This document shows, piece by piece, positions 20,216-28,847 of a stretch of 64,000 bases of DNA (position 1 is the first letter of the stretch; the number at the start of each line of letters is the position of its first letter). Under the pieces are notes generated by a model, which made no database searches, had not been told where the DNA came from, and saw nothing but the letters and a program-made list of their open reading frames with translations. This DNA comes from Virgifigura deserti. GTDB lineage: Bacteria; Pseudomonadota; Alphaproteobacteria; Dongiales; Dongiaceae. The stretch lies in assembly GCA_003576685.1 (NCBI GenBank), contig QOZR01000003.1, positions 310,001-374,000 of the forward strand, read 5' to 3'. A program made the translations under genes and the position numbers.

Positions 20216-20974
20216 ATGCGCGATCCGCGATCGATCCTGATCACCGGCGCCAGCAGCGGCATCGGCGAAGCGTTGGCCTTGGTCTACGCCCGCCCGGGGA
20301 TCCGGCTGATCCTGTCCGGACGCGACAGCGCGCGGCTGGCGGCGGTAGCGGCAGCCTGCGGCGGTCGCGGCGCCAGCGTCCGCACCGAGGTGATCGATGT
20401 TACTGATTGGGCGGCGATGGCGCGCTGGATCGACCAGGTCGATGCCGAGAGCCCGCTGGAACTCGTCATCGCCAATGCCGGCATCTCAGCCGGGACCTTC
20501 GATGGCGGCGAGAGCCCGGATCAGGTGCGGGCGATCTTCGCCACCAATCTCGACGGAGTGCTGAACACGGCGCTGCCGGCCATTCCGCACCTCATGCGCC
20601 GCGGCCGCGGCCAGATCGCACTGATGAGCTCGCTTGCCTCCTTCCGCGGCTTTCCAAGTGCCCCGGCTTATTGCGCGAGCAAGGCGGCGGTCCGCGTCTG
20701 GGGCGAGGCGCTGCGCGGCGAGTTGCAGGCGCATGGGGTGGGCGTCTCGGTGATCTGCCCCGGCTTCGTCGTCAGCCGGATGACCGCCGGCAACAAGTTT
20801 CGCATGCCGTTCCTGATGCAAGCGGATAAGGCGGCGGAGATCGTCCGGCGCGGCCTCGCCCGCAATCAGGCGCGGATCGCCTTTCCCTGGCCGATGTATG
20901 CCGGCGCCTGGCTGCTCGGCCTGTTGCCCCCGGTCTTGACGGACCCGTTCATGCGAAAGCTGCCGAAAAAATAG
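20216..20974 (+). CDS. Short-chain dehydrogenase/reductase with C-terminal hydrophobic segment
   Basis: The 252-residue SDR has LITGASSGIGEALAL (NAD(P)-binding), a central IANAGIS, catalytic Ser in LMSSLASFRGF, and YCASK (catalytic Tyr and Lys). Near the C-terminus a hydrophobic stretch, YAGAWLLGLLPPVL, suggests membrane association, as in SDR proteins that act on lipids. The substrate is unknown. The ATG is preceded by a purine-rich AGGAGCATC. It is divergent from yicC, separated by palindromes. Confidence 0.87.
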   Translation: MRDPRSILITGASSGIGEALALVYARPGIRLILSGRDSARLAAVAAACGGRGASVRTEVIDVTDWAAMARWIDQVDAESPLELVIANAGISAGTFDGGESPDQVRAIFATNLDGVLNTALPAIPHLMRRGRGQIALMSSLASFRGFPSAPAYCASKAAVRVWGEALRGELQAHGVGVSVICPGFVVSRMTAGNKFRMPFLMQADKAAEIVRRGLARNQARIAFPWPMYAGAWLLGLLPPVLTDPFMRKLPKK

Positions 20975-21018
20975 ATGCGAAAAAGCTGCCAATTGCCCCC
21001 AGTTTCCGCGATCTTGCT

Positions 21019-21927
21019 CTAGTCGTACGCGACCGTCTCGCATGCATCGATGGGATCCAGCCGATAGGGCTGTCCCTTGCTCCGTTCCGCGAGTCTGCTG
21101 ATCGGCTCCCGGAAGAACGCATAGGTGGAGTGGTGAACGGGTAGGACATAAGCCGGATGAACCGCTGCGGCGAGCGCCACGACATCGTCCGCCCCCATGC
21201 TGATCTGCCCCAACGGGCCGTTCACACCGACGCCGCCGACGTGCGGCACCATTATGTCCGGTCGGCCCAGTGACCTGACTGCCTCCACGACGTCGGCGGT
21301 CGGCATGGTATCGCCCGTCCAATACAGCGTGCGTGTCCAGTCGCCCCGGCTGAATGTGATCCAATAGCCGTTGCCTAGGCCAAGAACCCTCGCCGTCGCC
21401 GGATCCCGCGAATGGCGCGCCGCCACCGCCGTTATCGTCACACGCCCGGCACCGGCATCAACCTGCCGCGTCTCGCCCCATTCCATGGTATCGAGCGCCT
21501 CGAAGCCCTTCCCAGCGATAGCCTTCTCGTCGCCGGCGGGAAGGATGATCGGCAGCGACCGATTGAGATCGGCCGCCGCCCGTTGGTCGAAATGATCCGG
21601 GTGGGCGTGGCTCAACAGAACGAGATCGACGGTCTTCAGGTCGAGGCCGGAGACCGGGGTCAACCGTCGATGCGTCCGAATCGTCTGGTGATCCGCGTCG
21701 TTCGGATCTCCCATGGCGAAGGTCTCGCCGAGGGCCGGATCGGTCAGGATCGTAAGGTCTTCGAACCTGATGACCATCGTGGCGGCGCCGACCCAGGTGA
21801 TCGCGACATAGGGTGCCGGGGCGTCCGCCTGCACAGCTGATGGTTTGACTTCACCAGCGGCGAAGGCATCACCCGCCAGGGCAACGATCCCAACCGCTCG
21901 CAGGAAATTACGTCTCGTCAGCAGCAT
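21019..21927 (-). CDS. Exported metallo-beta-lactamase-fold hydrolase (Tat-type signal)
   Basis: The 302-residue protein begins with a twin-arginine-type leader (LTRRNFLRAVGIVALAGDAFA). The MBL-fold metal motif SHAHPDHFD follows around residue 108, with later ligands in AARHS, YWTGDT and VLPVHHSTY. The layout resembles UlaG-like/NAPE-PLD-like phosphodiesterase MBL proteins. It probably acts in the periplasm on a small ester or phosphodiester. It is divergent from a LysR regulator whose likely operator (21987-22018) lies between the two genes, which suggests the regulator controls it. Confidence 0.85.
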   Translation of the reverse strand: MLLTRRNFLRAVGIVALAGDAFAAGEVKPSAVQADAPAPYVAITWVGAATMVIRFEDLTILTDPALGETFAMGDPNDADHQTIRTHRRLTPVSGLDLKTVDLVLLSHAHPDHFDQRAAADLNRSLPIILPAGDEKAIAGKGFEALDTMEWGETRQVDAGAGRVTITAVAARHSRDPATARVLGLGNGYWITFSRGDWTRTLYWTGDTMPTADVVEAVRSLGRPDIMVPHVGGVGVNGPLGQISMGADDVVALAAAVHPAYVLPVHHSTYAFFREPISRLAERSKGQPYRLDPIDACETVAYD

Positions 21928-21986
21928 TCTTCCCTCCGCCTGTGACGGAGGAACGATAGCGCCGCTGCACTCGACGGATTAGTTGG

Positions 21987-22018
21987 ACAATCTTGCACAG
22001 TATGTCGCAAAAGATTGT
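21987..22018. promoter_or_regulatory. Likely LysR-type operator between divergent MBL hydrolase and LysR genes
   Basis: ACAATCTT (21987-21994) and AAGATTGT (22011-22018) form an exact inverted repeat with a 16-nt centre that is itself near-palindromic (GCACAG...GTCGCA). It ends 3 bp before the LysR ATG at 22022, as expected for an autoregulatory site. Confidence 0.5.
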
Positions 22019-22021
22019 TCA

Positions 22022-22888
22022 ATGACGAGCCTCATACAGATCCAGGCCTTCCTCGAGGTCGCCCGGTCCGGGAGCTTCGCCGCGGCGGGCCGGCGTCTGT
22101 CGCTGCCCCGCTCGACGGTCAGTGCCCGCGTGCGCGCCCTGGAAGAGCGGCTGAACGTTCGCCTGCTGCAACGCACGACCCGCCGCGTGGCACTGACGGA
22201 GGAAGGCCGCCGGTACATGGAACGCTGCGAGGAGGCCATCGACAGCTTGGCGGCAGCCGAAGCCGAATTGGCCCGGCCGCATGATCTTTCAGGGACGATC
22301 CGCATCACGGTGCCAATCGACATGTCGAAGCGCGGGCTCGCCGAGATGCTCGGCGCCTTCGCGGACCGTCATCCCGCGACCCGCATAGAGATCCTCGTCA
22401 CCGACGAGCCGCTCGATCTCATCGCCGACAATATCGATCTCGCGCTCAGAGGCGGCGCAGCGGGAAGCGCCGGGCTCGTGGCGCGAAAGCTGGGTGAAGG
22501 GACGCTCGCCTTCTACGCCAGTCCGCAATACGTGGCCGAACGCCTGCCGACGCGAACGCTCTCGAACCTTTCGGAGCACGTCATCCATGATCCCGCGCGC
22601 CGGTTGGCGGGACGATCCGGGGCGAGGGCACAAGCCGGACAGATTGGAACGCGGAACTTCGAACTCGCCAAGATGCTGGCCACTCGGTCACGGGGCATCG
22701 CCCTTCTGCCGGAAGGCATCTGCACCGGAGAGGTGGCATCGGGCACGCTCCTGCGACTTTCCTGTGAAGAGCCGGTACCTGCGCTGCCGTTGTACCTCGT
22801 CATGCCGTCGCGGCGGCATCTGCCGGCGCGGGTGAGAGCCTTCATCGACTTCCTGACAGCGCCCGAAGTGCGATCGCTGATCCTTTGA
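22022..22888 (+). CDS. LysR family transcriptional regulator
   Basis: The 288-residue protein has the LysR helix-turn-helix in its first 60 residues (IQAFLEVARSGSFAAAGRRLSLPRSTVSARVRALEERLNVRLLQRTTRRVALTE, quoted here in part by key residues F8, S17, R25 and T29 only as landmarks). A substrate-binding domain of the PBP2 type follows, with GTIRITVPIDMSKRGL and ILVTDEPLDLIADNIDLALR. ATG 22022 is preferred to an in-frame ATG at 21983, which would place the operator-like palindrome in the coding region. It is divergent from the MBL hydrolase, its probable target. The effector is unknown. Confidence 0.88.
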   Translation: MTSLIQIQAFLEVARSGSFAAAGRRLSLPRSTVSARVRALEERLNVRLLQRTTRRVALTEEGRRYMERCEEAIDSLAAAEAELARPHDLSGTIRITVPIDMSKRGLAEMLGAFADRHPATRIEILVTDEPLDLIADNIDLALRGGAAGSAGLVARKLGEGTLAFYASPQYVAERLPTRTLSNLSEHVIHDPARRLAGRSGARAQAGQIGTRNFELAKMLATRSRGIALLPEGICTGEVASGTLLRLSCEEPVPALPLYLVMPSRRHLPARVRAFIDFLTAPEVRSLIL

Positions 22889-23070
22889 CCTTCCTGTTCG
22901 TTCTGGTCTGTACGACATTCGCACTCCGAGATCGAAGGATCGGCTCCGATCGTCTGCCAAGACGTCCGTTCGCGAAAGAGGTCAGGGCCCAGGTGATGCG
23001 CCGACGGCTCCGCCCCCGCTGGATACGCTGTAACATGGTCGGCGGATGCTCTAGCAGAAGCTGGCGCCGG

Positions 23071-24057
23071 CTATTGCCGCATAAGCGCACGCCAGCGGGC
23101 GACGTTGCGGTTGTGCTCCGCGAGAGTCTTGGCGAAGGCATGGCCGCCATTGCCGTCGGCCACGAAATAGAGCTCGTCGGTCTGCATCGGATTCAGCACC
23201 GCCTCGATCGCGGCCCGACCGGGATGGGCGATCGGCCCCGGCGGCAGGCCCGGATTCATATAGGTATTGTAGGGATGGTCGTTGGCGAGGTCGCGGCGGG
23301 TCAGAGAACGCCCGAGCACCTCCTTGCCCTGCGTCACCGCATAGATGACTGTCGGGTCCGACTGCAGCGGCATTCCCATGTTCAGGCGGTTGATGAAGAC
23401 GGCGGCGACGCGCGGCCGCTCCGACGCGACCCCCGTCTCCTTCTCCACGATCGAGGCGAGAGTCAGGGCTTCACGCGGGGTCCGCAGCGGTAGATTCGGC
23501 GCCCGGTCCAGCCAGAGCTCCGCCAACGCCTCATCCATCGCCCCCGCCATCCGCTCGAGAAGCGCGGCGCGGCTGTCGCCCCAGGAATAGAAGTAGGTTT
23601 CGGGCAGCAATGTGCCCTGGTCCGGCCACTCGGAATCGGGCGGCAGATCGCCCTCCAACCCCTCCGCCTCCGCCAGGAGAGCCATGATCTCGGCCGTCGT
23701 CAGGCCTTCCGCGACCGTCAGGCGGCGCCGCACGGTGCGGCCCTCGATCATCGTCTCCATCACCTGCCGGCTGCTGACGCCGGCCGGAAACCGGTACTCG
23801 CCCGCCTGCAGCGGACGCCCGCCGCTGAGCAGCCTCACGCCGAGTGAGAAGAGCCGCGGGCTGTCGATCACGCCGGCATCGGCCAACTGATGGCCGATCG
23901 TGTTGACGCCCAGGCCCTGCGGGATCCGGACCGTGGTCTCGACCGTCGCCGGTCCCGGCGCCTCGAACCGCAGATAGCCCCAGAGCGCCGCACCCGCCAG
24001 AAAGCCGACGACAACCAGCAGCGCGAGCCCGCCGGCAAGGGCCAGCCGCGTCCGCAT
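23071..24057 (-). CDS. mltG: Endolytic murein transglycosylase MltG
   Basis: The 328-residue protein has one N-terminal membrane helix (LALAGGLALLVVVGFLAGAALWG). A LysM-like region follows (VRIPQGLGVNTIGHQLADAGVI). The YceG/MltG catalytic region has LASIVEKETGVASERPRVAAVF, with the catalytic Glu in EKE, and LQSDPTVIYAVTQG and SPYNTY-like HPYNTYMNPGLPPGPI. MltG cleaves nascent glycan strands and helps set their length. It follows fabF by 5 bp on the same strand, as in many alphaproteobacteria. Confidence 0.95.
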   Translation of the reverse strand: MRTRLALAGGLALLVVVGFLAGAALWGYLRFEAPGPATVETTVRIPQGLGVNTIGHQLADAGVIDSPRLFSLGVRLLSGGRPLQAGEYRFPAGVSSRQVMETMIEGRTVRRRLTVAEGLTTAEIMALLAEAEGLEGDLPPDSEWPDQGTLLPETYFYSWGDSRAALLERMAGAMDEALAELWLDRAPNLPLRTPREALTLASIVEKETGVASERPRVAAVFINRLNMGMPLQSDPTVIYAVTQGKEVLGRSLTRRDLANDHPYNTYMNPGLPPGPIAHPGRAAIEAVLNPMQTDELYFVADGNGGHAFAKTLAEHNRNVARWRALMRQ

Positions 24058-24062
24058 CCGGG

Positions 24063-25325
24063 TTAGGGGGCTCCGACGAAGATCAGGCTCGCATTGGTGC
24101 CGCCGAAGCCGAAGGAGTTCGACAGCGCGGCCCGCACCCGCCGTTCCTTCGCCTGCTTGGGCACGAGATCCAGATCACAGCTCGGCGAGGGGTTATCGAG
24201 ATTGAGCGTCGGCGGCACGACGCCGTCGCGGATCGCCAGGATCGAGAAGATCGCCTCAACGCTGCCAGCGGCGCCGAGCAGATGCCCGATCGCCGATTTG
24301 GTCGACGACATCGACAGCTTGTAGGCGGCGTCGCCGAAGACGCGCTTGACCGCGCCCAGCTCGATCTCGTCGCCGAGCGGAGTCGAGGTGCCGTGCGCGT
24401 TGATATAGTCGATATCCTCGGGGTTCAGATTCGCCCGTTTGAGGGCGTTGCGCATGGCGCGGAAGCCGCCATTGCCGTCTTCCGCCGGCGCCGTGATGTG
24501 ATAAGCGTCGCCCGACAGGCCATAGCCGATCACCTCGCCATAGATCGTCGCGCCGCGCTTCTTCGCGTGCTCGAGCTCCTCGAGAACGACGGCGCCCGCG
24601 CCCTCACCCATCACGAAGCCGTCGCGGTCGACGTCCCAGGGACGCGAGGCGCGTTCCGGGGTGTCGTTGAAACCGGTCGATAGCGCCCGGGCAGCCGCAA
24701 ATCCGGCGATGCCGATGCGGCAGATCGTCGCCTCGGCCCCGCCGGCCACCATCACATCGGCATCATCCAGCGCGATCAGCCGCGCCGCATCGCCGATCGC
24801 ATGGGCGCCGGTGGAGCAGGCTGTGACGACCGAATGATTGGGACCCTTGAAGCCGAACTTGATCGACACATGGCCCGAGGCGAGGTTGATCAGCGAGGCC
24901 GGGATGAAGAACGGGCTCAGCCGACGAGGACCCCGCTCATGCAGCGTGATCGATCCCTCATAGATGCCCTGAAGCCCGCCGATGCCTGAGCCGATCATGA
25001 CGCCGGTGCGTTCGAGTTCCTCCTCGTCCTCCGGTGTCCAGCCGGCATCCTCCACCGCCTGGGTGGCGGCGCCCACCGCATAGACGATGAACGGATCCAT
25101 CTTCCGCTGGTCCTTGGGCGGAACATATTCGTCGGCGTTGAAGTGCCCGTGAGCGGACTCGCCCAGCGGGACCTCCCCGGCGACCTTGCAAGGCAGATCG
25201 GACACATCGCAGCGCTGAACGCCGCGCACACCCGATTCCCCATTGAGAAGACGATCCCAGGTCGTCTTCACGCCCGAACCGAGTGGCGTGACGAGACCAA
25301 GACCGGTGATAACCACACGTCGCAT
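24063..25325 (-). CDS. fabF: 3-oxoacyl-ACP synthase II
   Basis: The 420-residue condensing enzyme opens RRVVITGLGLVTPLGSGVK. It has the catalytic Cys170 in VVTACSTGAHAIGDA and the two catalytic His in NAHGTSTPLGD and KSAIGHLLGAAG. It elongates acyl-ACP with malonyl-ACP in type II fatty-acid synthesis. It lies between acpP, 90 bp upstream, and mltG. The length is typical. Confidence 0.97.
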   Translation of the reverse strand: MRRVVITGLGLVTPLGSGVKTTWDRLLNGESGVRGVQRCDVSDLPCKVAGEVPLGESAHGHFNADEYVPPKDQRKMDPFIVYAVGAATQAVEDAGWTPEDEEELERTGVMIGSGIGGLQGIYEGSITLHERGPRRLSPFFIPASLINLASGHVSIKFGFKGPNHSVVTACSTGAHAIGDAARLIALDDADVMVAGGAEATICRIGIAGFAAARALSTGFNDTPERASRPWDVDRDGFVMGEGAGAVVLEELEHAKKRGATIYGEVIGYGLSGDAYHITAPAEDGNGGFRAMRNALKRANLNPEDIDYINAHGTSTPLGDEIELGAVKRVFGDAAYKLSMSSTKSAIGHLLGAAGSVEAIFSILAIRDGVVPPTLNLDNPSPSCDLDLVPKQAKERRVRAALSNSFGFGGTNASLIFVGAP

Positions 25326-25415
25326 TAAAGGACCATCAGAAAGTCGATGGGCAAGCTAAGACACCTCCGAAGTCGGCGTCGGCGGAGCATCGCCGGGACG
25401 TCCGCGACGGCAGGC

Positions 25416-25649
25416 TCAGGAGTTTTCTTCGATGAAAGTGATCGCGTCCTTCACCGTGAGGATCTTCTCGGCGGCATCGTCCGGAATCTCGACGCCGAAC
25501 TCTTCCTCGAAGGCCATCACGAGCTCGACGGTATCGAGACTGTCCGCCCCGAGATCATCGATGAAGCTTGCCCCTTCCGTCACCTTCGATTCGTCGACGC
25601 CCAGATGCTCAACGACAATTTTCTTCACGCGCTCGGCGATATCACTCAT
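25416..25649 (-). CDS. acpP: Acyl carrier protein
   Basis: The 77-residue acidic protein has the phosphopantetheine attachment Ser37 in [19 protein letters not shown]. It carries acyl chains for fatty-acid, lipid A and other syntheses. An upstream in-frame ATG at 25664 would add five residues (MRIET) not found in the family, so ATG 25649 is chosen. It lies between fabG and fabF. A 217-bp gap upstream probably holds its own promoter, in keeping with its need for high expression. Confidence 0.97.
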   Translation of the reverse strand: MSDIAERVKKIVVEHLGVDESKVTEGASFIDDLGADSLDTVELVMAFEEEFGVEIPDDAAEKILTVKDAITFIEENS

Positions 25650-25866
25650 GGTCTCGATCCTCAAACATATTGCTGGATTTCTTGGAGACGGTGTCCAGCT
25701 TCGTCGCCGACCCCGACGTTACGGCAGATTCGCCACCGGTTCCGCCCGGCGATGAGAGCGCCGTCCATTAACATAGTTGCAGCCCTTTGACTAGCGCCCC
25801 CTTGACGAGAGCCCGGTCGACAACAATGTCGAGAAGTCATGGGCGCTGCCCCCTTTTTCCGGCGCG

Positions 25867-26604
25867 CTATATCATGGCCATCCCACCATTCACATGCAAG
25901 GTCTGGCCGGTCACGTAAGCGGCCTCGTCGCTGGCCAGGAAAACGACGCTGGATGCGACGTCCTTGCTGTCGCCCAGGCGGCCGGACGGAATCGCGGCAA
26001 GCAGCCGCGTGCGTTGAGTTTCGTTGAGCGCCGCGGTCATCGGCGTCTCGATAAAGCCGGGAGCGACGCAGTTCACGGTCACGCTGCGCGATGCGACCTC
26101 GGCCGCCAGCGCCTTGGACATGCCGATCATGCCGGCTTTGGCAGCGGCGTAGTTCGCCTGGCCCGGATTGCCGGTGACACCAACGATGGAAGTAATGCCG
26201 ATGATGCGTCCCCAGCGACGCTTCGTCATGCCGCGCAGGCAGGCGCGCGCCAACCGAAAGGCGGCCGTGAGATTGACGTCGAGGACCGTCTGCCAGTCCT
26301 CGTCCTTCATCCGCAGCGCCAGCATGTCGCGTGTGAGACCGGCATTGTTGACCAGGATGTCGACCTGCCCCATCGCCTCTTCGGCGTCGCCGTAAAGCTG
26401 CTCGGTCGCAGCCGCATCGGACAGGTCGCCCGGCAGAACATGCGCCCGCCCTTCGAGCGTGCTCGCAAGCGCCTGCAGCGCCTCGAGTCGCGTGCCCGAC
26501 AAGCCAACCGTCGCGCCCTGGGTATGCAGCGCCCGGGCGATGGCGCCGCCGATGCCACCCGAGGCACCGGTGACGAGGGCAGTCTTCCCTGTCAGATCGA
26601 ACAT
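25867..26604 (-). CDS. fabG: 3-oxoacyl-ACP reductase
   Basis: The 245-residue SDR has ALVTGASGGIGGAIA, VNNAGLTRDMLALRMKDEDW (a FabG hallmark), catalytic Ser139, Tyr152 and Lys156 in NYAAAKAGMIG, and ends YVTGQTLHVNGGMAMI. It reduces 3-oxoacyl-ACP with NADPH. ATG 26604 is used; an in-frame ATG 22 codons upstream adds a non-family stretch. It lies between fabD and acpP. Confidence 0.97.
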   Translation of the reverse strand: MFDLTGKTALVTGASGGIGGAIARALHTQGATVGLSGTRLEALQALASTLEGRAHVLPGDLSDAAATEQLYGDAEEAMGQVDILVNNAGLTRDMLALRMKDEDWQTVLDVNLTAAFRLARACLRGMTKRRWGRIIGITSIVGVTGNPGQANYAAAKAGMIGMSKALAAEVASRSVTVNCVAPGFIETPMTAALNETQRTRLLAAIPSGRLGDSKDVASSVVFLASDEAAYVTGQTLHVNGGMAMI

Positions 26605-26764
26605 ACGCGACTTCCTCTCATCATCTCCCCTCTCCTCTCTTGGGCGAAGAAGGGTCCCGTCACGACGCAATGCGGCGGTGAAGGCTCAATATAAAAACTT
26701 CCTAAACGAAGGCTTAATAACGCCTCATATGCCCGCAGGGCGAGAGGGAGTTTCCTTCTACGAC

Positions 26765-27718
26765 TTACAAGGTCTTCGCAACGGCCTCGACGTCGGCCGC
26801 CTGACCGACGGCAGCGGCATCGAGCTCGCGATCGATGCGGCGCGTCAAGCCAGTCAGGACCTTGCCGGCGCCCAGCTCGACGAGACTGGTTACACCCTTT
26901 TCCTTCATGAAAAGAACGCTTTCGCGCCACCGCACCATGCCGGTGACCTGTTCCACCAGCAGGCGGCGAATGGTTTCGGGATCGGAGACGGCGGCCGCGG
27001 TGACGTTGGCGACCAGCGGCACCGCCGGCATCGCCAGCGCAACCGTTGCAAGCGCCTCGGCCATGACATCGGCCGCCGGCTGCATCAGCGAACAATGGAA
27101 GGGGGCGCTGACCGGCAGCAGCACGCTTCGCTTGGCGCCGCGCTCGGCGGCCAGGGTCAGCGCACGCTCGACCGCGGCGCGCGAGCCGCTGATCACCACC
27201 TGTCCCGGCGCGTTGTCGTTGGCCGTGGCGCAGACCTCGCCCGGCTTGCCGGCCGCGAGCGCCGCCTCGGCAATCTCCATGGCAGCCGGCAGGTCGACGC
27301 CGAGCAACGCGGCCATCGCGCCCTCACCCACCGGCACGGCCTGCTGCATCGCCTGACCGCGCCGCTTGAGAAGACGCGCCGCGTCCGCCAGCTGCAGCGT
27401 GCCGGCCGCGGCAAGCGCCGAGTACTCTCCGAGCGAGTGACCGGCGACGAACGCCGCCTTGTCGGCGAGTCGGAGTCCGGCTTCCGCTTCCAGCACGCGC
27501 AACGCCGCCATACTCACCGCCATCAAGGCGGGTTGGGCGTTCTCGGTCAGCGTGAGATCGGCTTCCGGCCCCTCGAACATCAGGCGCGTCAGACGCTGCT
27601 CAAGCGCATCGTCGATCTCCTCGAAGACAAGACGCGCGGCCGGGAAGGCCTCGGCCAAGCCTTGCCCCATCCCGACCGCCTGCGAACCTTGTCCCGGAAA
27701 GACGAACGCCCGTGTCAT
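26765..27718 (-). CDS. fabD: Malonyl-CoA:ACP transacylase
   Basis: The 317-residue protein begins TRAFVFPGQGSQAVGMGQGL. The catalytic Ser95 is in VAGHSLGEYSALAAAG, and the conserved His lies in LPVSAPFHCSLMQPAA. It loads malonate onto ACP. ATG 27718 is preferred over an ATG five codons upstream. It is the first gene of the leftward fab block, followed by fabG at 160 bp. Confidence 0.96.
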   Translation of the reverse strand: MTRAFVFPGQGSQAVGMGQGLAEAFPAARLVFEEIDDALEQRLTRLMFEGPEADLTLTENAQPALMAVSMAALRVLEAEAGLRLADKAAFVAGHSLGEYSALAAAGTLQLADAARLLKRRGQAMQQAVPVGEGAMAALLGVDLPAAMEIAEAALAAGKPGEVCATANDNAPGQVVISGSRAAVERALTLAAERGAKRSVLLPVSAPFHCSLMQPAADVMAEALATVALAMPAVPLVANVTAAAVSDPETIRRLLVEQVTGMVRWRESVLFMKEKGVTSLVELGAGKVLTGLTRRIDRELDAAAVGQAADVEAVAKTL

Positions 27719-28020
27719 CAAAAATGCCCCCAATGCCCGTTCACGGTGATCCCCTCACGCCAACGCTTGCATTCCAAGCGTTGCGATCGGACCACGAAAT
27801 CAATTCGACTCAGCCAATGGGATGAATGTCATTCCTTGGCATAGAACCACTCCTGCACAGCAAACCGCAACAAAGCGGCGGCATTCATAACGCGTCGTCT
27901 TCCACTGTCAAGTCGCAGGACATGCGCGGGAGAAATCGAATCAGAACCCTGACTCGCCATCCGGTCAGGGGCCGTTTCGAAAGAAGGAAGCGAGACAGCA
28001 CACAATCCGGAGGACAGCAG
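27719..28020. other. Intergenic region upstream of fabD with perfect hairpin
   Basis: No gene was recognised in these roughly 300 bases. A perfect 9-bp stem CAACGCTTG (27761-27769) / CAAGCGTTG (27775-27783) with a 5-nt loop lies about 45 bp upstream of the fabD start. It could be an operator or a 5'-leader hairpin. The rest lies between fabD and the acetyltransferase stop. Confidence 0.55.
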
Positions 28021-28521
28021 TCACCCGTCTGCGTCTCTCACCAGTACCGTAAGTTGGTCTTCCCCGACGTCCTCTTCGATATGGGTCCAGCCTCGCTTTA
28101 CGTAGAAGTCGCGTCGTTCGCGAGAGGCACACAGGTACGTGCGACGGATGCCTAGAACAAAGGCTGCTTGGGTTGCCCGGTCCACGAGCGCAGCTCCGAC
28201 ACCCCGCATCCGATACTCCGGATCGACCCAAATCGCAGCAACCCAAGGAGAGTACCGTGAGCGCTCTGACAAATCCGAGACAATGACTGAGGTCGTGCCG
28301 ACAAACGTTGCTCCGTCATGTGCGACCAATGTGAATGGAATTGGCTCAGCGCTCATGCTCTCATGCAAGCGTCCGGCAATATCGTCGACGGGATAACCGT
28401 AAGGCTTCCACCACGCCCGCCAGACACGATCAACAACCGCATCGAAGAACTCGGGCTGCTGACGCAGATCGGCAATTGCGAGGTTTTCTTGTGGTGCTAT
28501 TGCCATTCGACTCGCTTCCAA
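28021..28521 (-). CDS. GNAT family N-acetyltransferase
   Basis: The 166-residue protein has the GNAT pattern: ATFVGTTSVIVSD, SPWVAAIWVDPEYRMRGVGAALVDRATQAA (acetyl-CoA-binding R-x-x-G-x-G/A), and YLCASRERRDFYVKRGWTHIEED. The acceptor is unknown. It sits between fabD and the rightward S41 peptidase gene and breaks the core gene order, so it may be a later insertion. An internal ATG five codons in (MAIAPQENL) is an alternative start. Confidence 0.82.
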   Translation of the reverse strand: MEASRMAIAPQENLAIADLRQQPEFFDAVVDRVWRAWWKPYGYPVDDIAGRLHESMSAEPIPFTLVAHDGATFVGTTSVIVSDLSERSRYSPWVAAIWVDPEYRMRGVGAALVDRATQAAFVLGIRRTYLCASRERRDFYVKRGWTHIEEDVGEDQLTVLVRDADG

Positions 28522-28847
28522 CAGAGCCTCCCTTTACGCCGCATCCGTGATGCTGCTTACTCACCATATCGCGAGAACATCATGAGTTTCGAAACAGACT
28601 CTCAGCACGAGAAGCCGATTTGCAGGGCCGATTTGCCGGTCGCCCGAAAAGGGTCACTGGCGATCCCACGGGCCATCTTTGTAAACCTTCGTTAAGCCTT
28701 TGGTAACTACGGCGACGTCAGGCTAAGCCCTCACCCAATTGCGATAGATCAAACCGATGTCGGCCTGCCAGGATATCGAACTCGACATCCTCAAAGCGTC
28801 ATCACGCCCCGTTCAGGTCGAGACATCCTCCTCCGCAAGGGACTGGG
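28522..28847. other. Intergenic region between GNAT and S41 peptidase genes
   Basis: No gene was recognised. It contains a TTAA (28692-28695), 7-nt spacer, GTAA (28703-28706) motif, one mismatch from the CtrA full-site consensus TTAA-N7-TTAA, about 145 bp upstream of the peptidase start. It must hold the divergent promoters of both neighbours. Confidence 0.4.
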
